Of a DNA stretch of 28,941 nucleotides, positions 7,413 to 14,518 are shown piece after piece (position 1 is the first letter of the stretch; every line of letters starts with the position of its first letter). The notes beneath the pieces were generated by a model that was not told the origin of the DNA, ran no database searches, and was given only the letters and a program-made list of their open reading frames with translations. Source of the DNA: Gp6-AA40 sp036802945 (GTDB taxonomy: Bacteria > Acidobacteriota > Vicinamibacteria > Vicinamibacterales > UBA2999). The position numbers and the translations under genes were made by a program. Where the stretch lies: assembly GCA_036802945.1 (NCBI GenBank), contig DAIRVG010000069.1, positions 1 through 28,941 on the forward strand, given 5' to 3'.

Positions 7413-7486
7413 GAAGCGACCGCGCGCTCGTCCTGCTCAAAAAATTCGCGGTGGCGGCCGGCGCACGGTCGCAGCCTGGGGGAACG

Positions 7487-8005
7487 ATGAATCGATGGAC
7501 GTTGATAGCGGTCGCGTTATGTGTCTTGGTTGCCGCATGCGGCGATGAGAGCCAGACCACGCCGTCCAATGTGCCGCTGATCTTTTCAGCGATACTCAGT
7601 CCAGCCAACGAGGTGCCGCCAGTCGGCAACGCGGAATCCGGCGGCCGCGGCGCAGTACAGGTCCAGTTCGACGTGACACGAGGAGCCGGAGACGCGATTA
7701 CCTCGGCGACGGCGAGTTTCTACTATCAGCTCAGTGGCTTTCCGGCCGGTACGACGCTGGTCGGGGCCCATATCCATCCCGCGGCAGCCGGTGTCAACGG
7801 ACCCGTGGTTCTGAGCACCGGGCTCACGGCCACCTCCACCGTGTCGTTGCCCAACGGAACTGGCGAATTCAGGGTGAGCGGCATCGCTGCGGACCCGGCG
7901 CTCGTCCAGTCGATCGTCAACAACCCTGCGGCCTTTTACTTCAACGTTCACTCGCCGTTGAACCCTGGCGGCTTCTCGCGCGGACAGCTCACCCGGGTGC
8001 AGTAG
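7487..8005 (+). CDS. CHRD domain lipoprotein
   Basis: A 172-residue protein from ATG at 7487, chosen over an upstream in-frame start because GGGGGAA sits just before it and the product then begins with a proper lipoprotein signal: NRWTLIAVALCVLVAAC, Cys19 as the lipid-carrying residue. The mature part is a CHRD domain (PF07452): FSAILSPANEVPPV at the start, then FYYQLSGFPAGTTLVGAHIHPAAAG, and FYFNVHSPLNPGGFSRGQL at the end, with the His residues typical of the domain. CHRD was first described in chordin; in bacteria it is common in secreted proteins without a known reaction. A second CHRD protein is encoded at 11060-11497 next to the PQQ dehydrogenase. Confidence 0.85.
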   Translation: MNRWTLIAVALCVLVAACGDESQTTPSNVPLIFSAILSPANEVPPVGNAESGGRGAVQVQFDVTRGAGDAITSATASFYYQLSGFPAGTTLVGAHIHPAAAGVNGPVVLSTGLTATSTVSLPNGTGEFRVSGIAADPALVQSIVNNPAAFYFNVHSPLNPGGFSRGQLTRVQ

Positions 8006-8021
8006 CTTCCTAAACGAAAAA

Positions 8022-8050
8022 AAGGCCGGTCGGTCCAGAAGGCCGACTGG
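8022..8050. terminator. hairpin with A-tract on its left side (terminator-like on the minus strand)
   Basis: GGCCGGTCGG and CCGACTGGCC form a 10-bp stem (one G-T pair) with a 9-nt loop. It is preceded by AAACGAAAAAAA, which is a T-run after the hairpin for minus-strand transcripts. The plus-strand CHRD gene ends 17 bp to the left. No minus-strand gene is seen immediately to the right, so the hairpin may instead help end plus-strand transcription or terminate antisense transcripts. Confidence 0.45.
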
Positions 8051-8195
8051 CCCGTCGCGGATCACAAGATCGCGCCGGCCCGTGTCGACGCGACATTCGT
8101 GAAGCCATGCCCTGACTGCGCACAATTCTGTGCGGCTCAACCCCCGAAATGACGCGCGCGTGCGGCGCGACCGAGCAACCGTCAATCGACAGCGA

Positions 8196-8235
8196 ACACA
8201 TTTGTTGTGAACTCGCGAGCGTTAAACAAATGTGT
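8196..8235. promoter_or_regulatory. 11-bp inverted repeat, possible operator
   Basis: ACACATTTGTT at 8196-8206 and its exact reverse complement AACAAATGTGT at 8225-8235. The centre-to-centre distance is 29 bp, close to three helical turns, as expected if two protein dimers or one large dimer bound the same DNA face. It lies about 140 bp upstream of the ATG at 8373. The role is inferred. Confidence 0.4.
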
Positions 8236-8372
8236 CGGACCGCAAGACCCGCGCGCCTCGAGTGACCGCGTATTCACGCGTGTCACAGCGCGCGCGCTCG
8301 CGGCAAAGAGGAATCAACATTGCTTGATTGCACCAGAGTCTTTCTAACCACTTTCATGGAATTCAAAAACAT

Positions 8373-8846
8373 ATGACGCCCGTAACCGTGTTGCCCCCTC
8401 AGCCCGACATTAATTCAGCCGAACCACTCGCGCGTGTCCTTCGCAACGAGTTGTCCTGGCTGTCTCGCGCACATCCGAACATCCTGGTCGTTGGCGAGGG
8501 GACGGCAACTGCCGCTGCGCTGAGCGAGTTGCAATCGGTCTATCAATTTCCGGTCATCGTGCGGAACTGCGGCGGCCTGCCGCTCGTACTGCCGCCAACG
8601 GAGTCAGCCAACACGCTGATCCTCCACGACGTCGCCGCGTTACCCCCTGGGGAGCAACAGATGCTGAGCGACTGGTTGTCGAGCGAAAATCGCAGAACCC
8701 AGGTCGTGACGACCAACCCAGAGGCACTACTCCCGCTCGTCACGAGTGGAGCGTTCCTGGCGACCCTGTACTACCGTTTGAATGTCATCTACGTCGATGT
8801 GACGGCATCCTCGGCGGCGATCGAACCGGCGGCTGAGGCACGCTGA
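8373..8846 (+). CDS. degenerate sigma-54-activator-like AAA+ domain protein
   Basis: A 157-residue protein that follows the layout of the central domain of NtrC-type activators but without the working parts. ILVVGEGTATAAAL (37-50) lies where the Walker A GExGTGKE should be and has no Gly-Lys. VIVRNCGGLP (61-70) matches the VNCAALP strand, but the GAFTGA loop that contacts sigma-54 is missing altogether. TLILHDVAALPPGEQQMLSDWL (81-102) matches Walker B with the Asp-Glu pair lost. LYYRLNVIYVDV (132-143) matches the arginine-finger region, retaining one of the two Arg. It may act as a regulatory or scaffolding domain rather than an ATPase. The start is ATG 8373; an in-frame TTG at 8328 would add 15 residues. 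The function is not known. Confidence 0.65.
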   Translation: MTPVTVLPPQPDINSAEPLARVLRNELSWLSRAHPNILVVGEGTATAAALSELQSVYQFPVIVRNCGGLPLVLPPTESANTLILHDVAALPPGEQQMLSDWLSSENRRTQVVTTNPEALLPLVTSGAFLATLYYRLNVIYVDVTASSAAIEPAAEAR

Positions 8847-8886
8847 GTGTGGCGATGTCGTGTCGCTGGGGCGAAAAAGCGGTTCC

Positions 8887-11046
8887 TTAGTTCGTCTCCG
8901 GAAGTTCGAACACGTACAGCGCGTTGCCGGTTGTTGGATGTTTGACGTCGGGCGCGATCAGCCTTGGCACGTTGCGTGGACTCCCGCCGCCGAGCCCGGT
9001 GGACACGGCGATGTACTGCCTGCCTCCAGCGCTGAACGAGATCGGATATCCCTGTACCGAGGTGCCGAGCCGCGTTTGCCAGAGGATCCTGCCGTTCCGC
9101 ACATCGTGCGCACGGAAGTTGCGGTCCAGATCACCGACGAAGGCGACGTCGCCACCGGTGGTCAGCACGGACGTCAGGTACGACGGCCGCTGGTCGTAAG
9201 TCCATACCTGCCGCATGGTACGGACGTCGAACGCGGCAAGCTTGCCAATGTTCCCGTCGCTGCCGGGCATCTCGAAGAACCTTCGATCGGCCTGCGTGCC
9301 GCCGGATCCTTCTTTCATGTCCACTTGCCGCCCGCGGATTTCAAAGCAGCTCTGGCTGATTGGAATCACGAGGAGGCCGCTCCCCGGGTGGTAACTCATC
9401 GCCTGCCAGTTGTGGCCACCTTCCGTGCTCGGACACGCGCTCACCCAGTCGCCCACCTTGGCTTCCAGAATGTCACCTCGGTAGGTCACCGCACCTGTCT
9501 TCGCGTCAATCGTATCGAAGACGTTCTGGAAGATCGTTTCCTTGTGGTTGACGTACTGGCCCGTTTGCCGATCGAGCTTCCACAGGATGCCGGGTTTGCC
9601 GATCGTGAACACGAACTTCCGGCCATCGACGTCCACGAGGACGCGCTCGAACACTTCGTCCAGGTCGAGGGCTTCCCCGGGCGCGTGCTGGAAGTACCAC
9701 GCCAGCTTCCCGGTATCGGGATTCAACGCGAGCGTTGAGCTCGTGTACAACGCCTTGTCGAGTGCCGACATGCCGCGGCTGGCTGGCACCCACGGTTTGG
9801 CCTGCGCGGTGCCCCAATAAGTGAGGTTCAGCTCCGGATCGTAGCTGCCGGTGATCCACGTTTCACCGCCGGCGCGGAACATCATCGGCTGCTTGCCCCA
9901 CGTATCGCCGCCCGGTTCTTCCGGCCTGGCCACCGTGTTAAAGCGCCAGAGCAGCCGCCCCGTGGCCGCGTCAAGAGCGCTGATGTAACAGCCCGACTCC
10001 TTGAAGCGATCGCAGGCATTGAGGCCCTGCAGGAGTTTGCCTTTGATCACGATCGGCCCGGTCGCGGCTCTGTACCCTTTCGTCGAGTCCGCAAAGCGCG
10101 TGTCCCAGGCGAGCTCTCCGGTGCGGGCATTCAACGCGACCATTCGTGCGTCGCTCGTCGTGACAAAGAGCTTGTCCTGGTAAATTGCCAGGTTGCGCAT
10201 CGCTCCGCCCACGTCGGGGCCCGCGCGGTACTCCCAGATCAGCTCGCCGGTGCGCCCGTTGAGCGCTTGCACGATGTTGCCCGTGTGCACGAGATAGAGA
10301 ATCCCGTTGTGCGCGAGGGGCATAGGCTCGTTGACGCCGCCTTCGCTCATGGCCCACACCCATGCGAGGCGCAGGTTCTTCACGTTATCGCGCGTGATCT
10401 GGGTGAGCGGACTGTAGCTCCAGCCCTGATAGTTGCGGCGCACCATCAGCCAGTCACCGGCATCCGGGTTGCGCAGCATCTCGTCGGTCACGGGGACATA
10501 GTTGGGGATGTCGCCCTTCAGGATGAGGCCCTTGAGAGATTGCGGCGCCGGGGCACCGTCGCCGTCACCTCCCGCGCCTCCCGCACGGCCACCAGCCTGG
10601 GCGGGGGCGGCGGCAGGCGCCGCGGGCGGCGCCTGCCGCATCGCCACGGCACGAATAGCGGACGTTGTCTGTGGTGTCAGCGGCTGGGTGCCCGGGACCG
10701 CGCCGTTGGCCTGGAGGATGTAGGCCACGATGTTCGTATTAGCAGGCTGTCCGGCGCCGCCGGGGTTGTCCGGCGGCATCGCCTTCGTGATGTACGCAGC
10801 CAGGTCGCTCACCGACCTCTCCCCCCACTGGCCGATGAAGCTGGCCCCGGCCAACTGCGGTGCCTCGTTGCTACCACCCAGGTCGACTTGATGGCACGAG
10901 GCGCAGGTCGTTTCGTACGCCGTGCGTCCGGCAGCGGCCTGTTGCGCGGTGAATACAGGCGCGGGTGCAGGCTGCTGGGCGAGCGCGACGACGCCACATG
11001 CGCACGCTACGGCTGCTGTTGTGAGCCAGAAACGCGAAGTCATCAT
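8887..11046 (-). CDS. PQQ-dependent alcohol dehydrogenase with N-terminal cytochrome c domain
   Basis: A 719-residue periplasmic quinohaemoprotein. A signal peptide (SRFWLTTAAVACACGVVALAQQ) is followed by a haem c domain with CASCH at 48-52 and a probable Met ligand in KAMPPDNPGG. An Ala/Pro/Gly linker follows, then a propeller domain with repeated tryptophan-docking motifs: ALNGRTGELIWEY, ALNARTGELAWDT, ALDAATGRLLWRF, ALNPDTGKLAWYF. PGEALDLDEVFERVLVD and SYDPELNLTYWGTA are typical of PQQ alcohol dehydrogenases. The enzyme should oxidise an alcohol and pass electrons through its own haem. The usual fusion in quinohaemoprotein alcohol dehydrogenases puts the haem at the C-terminus; here it is N-terminal. 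The start at 11046 (ATGATG) is chosen for the AGGAG 9 bp upstream; the open frame reaches 11091. It follows a CHRD gene by 13 bp. Confidence 0.88.
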   Translation of the reverse strand: MMTSRFWLTTAAVACACGVVALAQQPAPAPVFTAQQAAAGRTAYETTCASCHQVDLGGSNEAPQLAGASFIGQWGERSVSDLAAYITKAMPPDNPGGAGQPANTNIVAYILQANGAVPGTQPLTPQTTSAIRAVAMRQAPPAAPAAAPAQAGGRAGGAGGDGDGAPAPQSLKGLILKGDIPNYVPVTDEMLRNPDAGDWLMVRRNYQGWSYSPLTQITRDNVKNLRLAWVWAMSEGGVNEPMPLAHNGILYLVHTGNIVQALNGRTGELIWEYRAGPDVGGAMRNLAIYQDKLFVTTSDARMVALNARTGELAWDTRFADSTKGYRAATGPIVIKGKLLQGLNACDRFKESGCYISALDAATGRLLWRFNTVARPEEPGGDTWGKQPMMFRAGGETWITGSYDPELNLTYWGTAQAKPWVPASRGMSALDKALYTSSTLALNPDTGKLAWYFQHAPGEALDLDEVFERVLVDVDGRKFVFTIGKPGILWKLDRQTGQYVNHKETIFQNVFDTIDAKTGAVTYRGDILEAKVGDWVSACPSTEGGHNWQAMSYHPGSGLLVIPISQSCFEIRGRQVDMKEGSGGTQADRRFFEMPGSDGNIGKLAAFDVRTMRQVWTYDQRPSYLTSVLTTGGDVAFVGDLDRNFRAHDVRNGRILWQTRLGTSVQGYPISFSAGGRQYIAVSTGLGGGSPRNVPRLIAPDVKHPTTGNALYVFELPETN

Positions 11047-11059
11047 GACGGGCGCACTC

Positions 11060-11497
11060 CTACGGCAAGAGCCATCCCCGAAGGTTGCCATCCGGGGCTT
11101 TCTCGCTGTGAATCTGGATGTAGAGCCTTCCGCGCTTCAGATGATCCACCTGCGCGGACGTGAGCATCAACTCGCCCTGCACTGTACCCGACGTCGCCTT
11201 GGTCACAGTCAGGTCGAGTACCGGAGGGCCCGAAATGCCTTTCGGCCCGACGTGGACCTGGGCGATTGTGGCCGGCGTCTGCAGGCCAGAAAAGGTTCCT
11301 GAAATCGCCAGTTTCGTTCCTGTGAGCACAGCGGTAGCCGTACCCAATCCGGTGGTGCCTGCCTGGTTGGTGGCATCGACGGGCATCGGCGAGAGCCGCC
11401 CCTTGAACGTCTGGGCGCCCTGCGCATACACGAGCGCGGTGAACGCCAGGATGATCGTGATCGCGAAGCTCGCGGGCCGCGACCGCACCGTCTGCAT
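11060..11497 (-). CDS. CHRD domain secreted protein
   Basis: A 145-residue protein with a signal peptide (about 1-26, ending LVYAQG) and a CHRD-type domain: FKGRLSPMPV at the start, ATAVLTGTKLAISGTFSGLQTPATIAQVHVG in the middle, and RLYIQIHSEKAPDGNLRGWLLP at the end. The last block is the usual HxxxxPxGxLRGxL ending of CHRD proteins. No lipobox is seen, so it is likely free in the periplasm or exported. It is directly upstream of the PQQ dehydrogenase (13-bp gap) and very probably co-transcribed with it from a promoter near 11550. The role is unknown; the pairing suggests a periplasmic partner of the dehydrogenase, which is inference. Confidence 0.8.
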   Translation of the reverse strand: MQTVRSRPASFAITIILAFTALVYAQGAQTFKGRLSPMPVDATNQAGTTGLGTATAVLTGTKLAISGTFSGLQTPATIAQVHVGPKGISGPPVLDLTVTKATSGTVQGELMLTSAQVDHLKRGRLYIQIHSEKAPDGNLRGWLLP

Positions 11498-11549
11498 AGA
11501 CCCTCCAGTACTCCATGAGGACCGGCGTGTGAGAGGAGATTGGACGGTG

Positions 11550-11555
11550 ATTATA
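11550..11555 (-). promoter_or_regulatory. candidate -10 element for the CHRD-PQQ dehydrogenase genes
   Basis: On the minus strand the sequence reads CTATAATC, an exact TATAAT hexamer, 53 bp upstream of the CHRD start and just beyond the stop codon of the VWA gene. In this GC-rich window an exact hexamer at this place is notable. No good -35 is found at 16-18 bp, so it may be a weak or activated promoter. Confidence 0.4.
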
Positions 11556-11558
11556 GCC

Positions 11559-12626
11559 CTAGCGGAGCACGGCGACGACTGTTGCCCCGGTGAGCGCGGC
11601 CGCTACGACCTGAATCCACAATTCGGACCGGTCGCGCAGCAACAGAGCACCCATGAGCGCACAACAGCCGGCTGCGATCAGGAACGGCCAGTAAACCTCC
11701 CTCATCACCGGCGCCGCCGTTGCGGAGAGGGCGCGGCGCCGCGCCGCGTCGACGAGCACGTTCGCCAGGTTCAGATCACTCTCACGGTCCAACTCGAGGT
11801 ACTGACCCCCTCCGGCCGTTGCAATGGCCGCGAGCGATGCGCGATCCAGCCTTGAGACGACGGGTGATGTGAGATTCGCCGCCGCCGTGGGATCCGGAAT
11901 CACGCCGCCCCGAGCGGTACCGACACCAATGACGTAGATCGGAATCCCTCGCGCGCGGGCGGCATTGATGGAATCCCCCACCGCACCGCTCCACGCCTGT
12001 CCGTCCGAGAGCAGCACAAGCAGTCGGCCATTCTTCGACGGCCCGTTGATCTGCTCATCCTTCTCGATGACGCGCAGTCCCCACGTGATGCCGAGGGCGA
12101 TATTCGTATCCCACGTCGCGGCGTCTTCCAGACGAAATGGCGGTCCGGCGTTCAGGTGGTCGAGAAAAAAGAAGAAGGTGTTCGGGTCCCTGGTGAGCCG
12201 GATCTGGGGCGCGGCAATGTGCGCGAACAGCGTGAGCGCCACGCGGTCCTCCTGCCAGCTCAGTGAATCGCCGAGCACCCGCAGGAAGCTCAAGGATCGC
12301 CGCCACCGATTGGTCGCCACGTCGGAGACGTGCATCGAGGCGGAGCCATCGAGCACGATCACGAGATCAACGCCGCCGGTTCGGACGAGCGACGTGACTA
12401 CCCGCGGCTGGGCGAGTGCCATCACAAGGAGTCCAGTTGCCACGATCGTACTCAACCAAAAGAGAGCGTCGCCTATGCGCGGAAACCGCTCTTGCACGGG
12501 GACGCGACGGCCGGTTGCGAGCCGCCGCGCGTCGCGTCGGTGCAACATGAGCCGACGGGCCCAGAACACCAGCAACAGCGCGGGCACGACCAGCAGCCAC
12601 AGAAACTGTGGTTCACCAAACTGCAT
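11559..12626 (-). CDS. VWA domain membrane protein, MxaL/BatB-like
   Basis: A 355-residue protein with two N-terminal membrane segments (about 8-24 and 54-72), a von Willebrand A domain, and two C-terminal membrane segments after about 305. The metal-dependent adhesion site motif is intact: DGSASM, Asp93, Ser95, Ser97. A second acidic element is LLVLLSDGQAW. The start is ATG 12626, one base after the stop of the upstream gene. It is the last gene of a five-gene leftward run whose order matches mxaS-A-C-K-L, where VWA proteins MxaC and MxaL are needed for active methanol dehydrogenase. Bat-type VWA proteins are the alternative; the gene order and the PQQ dehydrogenase next door favour an Mxa-type role. 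Confidence 0.8.
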   Translation of the reverse strand: MQFGEPQFLWLLVVPALLLVFWARRLMLHRRDARRLATGRRVPVQERFPRIGDALFWLSTIVATGLLVMALAQPRVVTSLVRTGGVDLVIVLDGSASMHVSDVATNRWRRSLSFLRVLGDSLSWQEDRVALTLFAHIAAPQIRLTRDPNTFFFFLDHLNAGPPFRLEDAATWDTNIALGITWGLRVIEKDEQINGPSKNGRLLVLLSDGQAWSGAVGDSINAARARGIPIYVIGVGTARGGVIPDPTAAANLTSPVVSRLDRASLAAIATAGGGQYLELDRESDLNLANVLVDAARRRALSATAAPVMREVYWPFLIAAGCCALMGALLLRDRSELWIQVVAAALTGATVVAVLR

Positions 12627-12627
12627 G

Positions 12628-13329
12628 TCATCCTTTGCGTTGAGGCGGCCCGCTTGATCCGGGATCGGCCTGTTCCTGACGCTCTTCGGGTCGCAGCGGC
12701 ACGATGATGTTGAACTCTGTTGGCTTCGTCTGGGGCGGCGGAGAGCCCTTTTCGCCGTTCATGTTCGAATTCGTCGGCAGCTTGATACTGTTGACACGCC
12801 CTGCGGCGAGGGCGCCGCGCACACGCGACGCGAACTCGAAGTTGTACGCGGCGTCCACGGCGTTCGGGTCGATTTCGAGCACCGAGACGTAGGCTTTGAG
12901 CACAGCGTCCAGACCCCGAATCAGCACCTGCCTATTGCCAGACTCCCGCGCCAGGTCGCGAAACATCGCGTTTGCCTCAATGAAGCGAGTGGCGCCGTCG
13001 GACAGTTGCTCCTGCTGATCCGATGTCTGCCCGTTCCGTGGACCTGAAAGGTCCGCGCCGGTCAGCGCCGCGTAGTCACCTCGCCAGTAGGCCGCGATCG
13101 CACGCTGGCGCCGCAGGTCCGCTCTGATGGATGGACCGACCCAGGGGAGCGACGCCGCAAGCGGTGCGGCGCGTTCATCGTCCTGAGCCGGCGTGTCCGC
13201 TGGATTCTGCGTCGTCAGGTGCTCCTGTGTGGACGAGAGCGCATCCTCGAATGTCGCGGTGCGCCGGAGTATCTCGCCGCCGGTCAGTAGCAGAATCACG
13301 ACAATCAAATAGCCAACGGCCATTCTCAC
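12628..13329 (-). CDS. small membrane-anchored protein, MxaK/BatC-like
   Basis: A 233-residue protein with an N-terminal anchor (MAVGYLIVVILLLTGGEILRR), then a mostly helical region. Residues about 92-170 include ALTGADLSGPRN, FIEANAMFRDLARESG and LKAYVSVLEIDPNAVDAAYNFEFASRVR, the last resembling a TPR helix pair. The C-terminal 50 residues are Pro/Gln/Gly-rich and probably disordered. Size, anchor and position between two VWA genes fit MxaK (or BatC). The start is GTG 13329, with ATG two codons later; GGGAG is upstream. The stretch GADLSGPRN is encoded by a REP-like palindrome (13037-13057), so part of the protein seems derived from a repeat. It is preceded by an 82-bp gap that holds CATTGAG repeats. 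Confidence 0.65.
   Translation of the reverse strand: MRMAVGYLIVVILLLTGGEILRRTATFEDALSSTQEHLTTQNPADTPAQDDERAAPLAASLPWVGPSIRADLRRQRAIAAYWRGDYAALTGADLSGPRNGQTSDQQEQLSDGATRFIEANAMFRDLARESGNRQVLIRGLDAVLKAYVSVLEIDPNAVDAAYNFEFASRVRGALAAGRVNSIKLPTNSNMNGEKGSPPPQTKPTEFNIIVPLRPEERQEQADPGSSGPPQRKG
13037..13057. repeat. REP-like palindrome inside the MxaK-like gene
   Basis: CGTGGACCT, loop GAA, AGGTCCGCG: a 9-bp stem with one G-T pair and the same GGACCT-GAA-AGGTCC core as the palindrome at 541-560. It lies in frame in the coding sequence and does not break it. Confidence 0.6.
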
Positions 13330-13355
13330 GGAGCAGTCTCCCGGGATTTACTCAC

Positions 13356-13408
13356 CATTGAGCGTTGCACGCGCATTGAGCATTGAGCTTTGGACATTGA
13401 GCTTTGGC
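13356..13408. repeat. CATTGAG / CTTTGGA heptamer array
   Basis: One CATTGAG at 13356-13362, an 11-bp degenerate piece, then five contiguous heptamers from 13374: CATTGAG, CATTGAG, CTTTGGA, CATTGAG, CTTTGGC. It fills most of the 82-bp gap between the MxaC-like and MxaK-like genes, where the rest of the operon has overlaps or single-base gaps. No inverted arm is present. Confidence 0.85.
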
Positions 13409-13411
13409 TGA

Positions 13412-14518
13412 CTAAGGGAACCGCCGAAAGTACGGCACGGTCAGCATCAGCATCGTCGCCAGCGACCACGTGGCGGCCGCCACAAGAGTGAACGGACGGA
13501 ACCGGGGCCGCTGGCTGACGTACTGCTTAATATCAATCCGGCCCACGGAGACACGGTCGATGTCCTGGATGGCGCGCAGGATCGTCGACTCGTCCGACGC
13601 GGCGTAGTACCGGCCGCCGGTCGCCTCGACAGCATCCCTCCACAACGAGTCCGATACGACGCTGCCGAACGTCCGGTCGAATCGCGTCCGGACGAAATAG
13701 ATGGGGACCTTGGCGGCTTGCGCGGATCGCACCAGGTCGCCCACGCTCCTGCTCCGGCCCAGCACTTCCGAGTCCTCTCCGTCGCTGAAAAGAACCAGGA
13801 GGTTGCCCGACGCGTTCAGAAAGTCGAACGTCCTGAACAGTTGCACGCCCTGTTCGATCGCTCGTCCAATCAAGGTGCCCTGGTCCGGAAACCGGATGAA
13901 TTCGGTGTAGTCGCCTACGAGCGACAGACTCAGGCGGATGTTCTCGTAGTCATTCGTAAAGGGGGTGACGACGTAGGCCTGATCTCCGAACTCGACGAGT
14001 GCCATCAGGTCGCGATACTTGCCCTTGATGCGGAGCTGCACGAAGCGATCGGCGGCTGCGACTGCGGTGAGGAACGTTGCCTGTGAGTCATTTCCGGCCT
14101 GCCGCAGCGTCGGCGCGGAGAAAGGTCTGACCATGCTCGAAGAGGCATCGATCATCAGACAGATCCGGCGTCCCGGAAAGGTCTCCGTCCGCTGTGTGAG
14201 TGACGAATAGGGATCTGCCAACGCGAGGATGAACCACGGAAGGCCGGCCATGAGCAGGAGCAACGGCGTATGCCGGAGAAAACTCCACGAGAACGAACCG
14301 TCAGAGGTCAGCAGCGACGGAAGAGCGACGCGGTGACGCCTCGTTCTTCGAATGATCGTCGAGCGCACCACGATCATGGCCAGTGAGACGGCGACCAGCA
14401 CGACGATCATCAGCCGCGCTGCGTCACCGTGCCAGAACCGGAGGTCTTCGATACGGAGACCACGCCACTCTGTCAAAGACGACTCGAGCAGCCGGCGGAT
14501 ATCGATCAGCGTGCTCAC
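13412..14518 (-). CDS. VWA domain membrane protein, MxaC-like
   Basis: A 368-residue protein with membrane segments at about 34-52, 82-102 and 343-362 and a von Willebrand A domain between. The metal site is DASSSM (Asp124, Ser126, Ser128); GNLLVLFSDGEDSE gives the second acidic motif. The two membrane segments before and the single one after the domain fit MxaC-type proteins of methanol dehydrogenase maturation clusters. The GTG start at 14518 overlaps the stop of the upstream gene in the four bases GTGA (14515-14518), so translation is probably coupled. The protein would sit in the inner membrane with its VWA domain in the periplasm or cytoplasm; the topology is inferred only. Confidence 0.78.
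   Translation of the reverse strand: MSTLIDIRRLLESSLTEWRGLRIEDLRFWHGDAARLMIVVLVAVSLAMIVVRSTIIRRTRRHRVALPSLLTSDGSFSWSFLRHTPLLLLMAGLPWFILALADPYSSLTQRTETFPGRRICLMIDASSSMVRPFSAPTLRQAGNDSQATFLTAVAAADRFVQLRIKGKYRDLMALVEFGDQAYVVTPFTNDYENIRLSLSLVGDYTEFIRFPDQGTLIGRAIEQGVQLFRTFDFLNASGNLLVLFSDGEDSEVLGRSRSVGDLVRSAQAAKVPIYFVRTRFDRTFGSVVSDSLWRDAVEATGGRYYAASDESTILRAIQDIDRVSVGRIDIKQYVSQRPRFRPFTLVAAATWSLATMLMLTVPYFRRFP

Larger units (their letters stand above)
8006..8372. other. long intergenic region with several palindromes
   Basis: About 370 bp without a convincing gene. It contains the hairpin at 8022-8050 and a short perfect palindrome CGCACA-ATTC-TGTGCG at 8119-8134. It also has an 11-bp perfect inverted repeat ACACATTTGTT / AACAAATGTGT at 8196-8206 and 8225-8235, with an 18-bp spacer. 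The part around 8190-8240 is more AT-rich than its surroundings. This is probably the promoter and control region of the gene at 8373. I see no strong -35/-10 pair. Confidence 0.5.

Noticed and set aside
8860..11163. Plus-strand frames of 292 and 298 codons
   Set aside because: They lie opposite the PQQ dehydrogenase, whose frame carries CxxCH and repeated W-docking motifs. These frames have neither motifs nor plausible starts.
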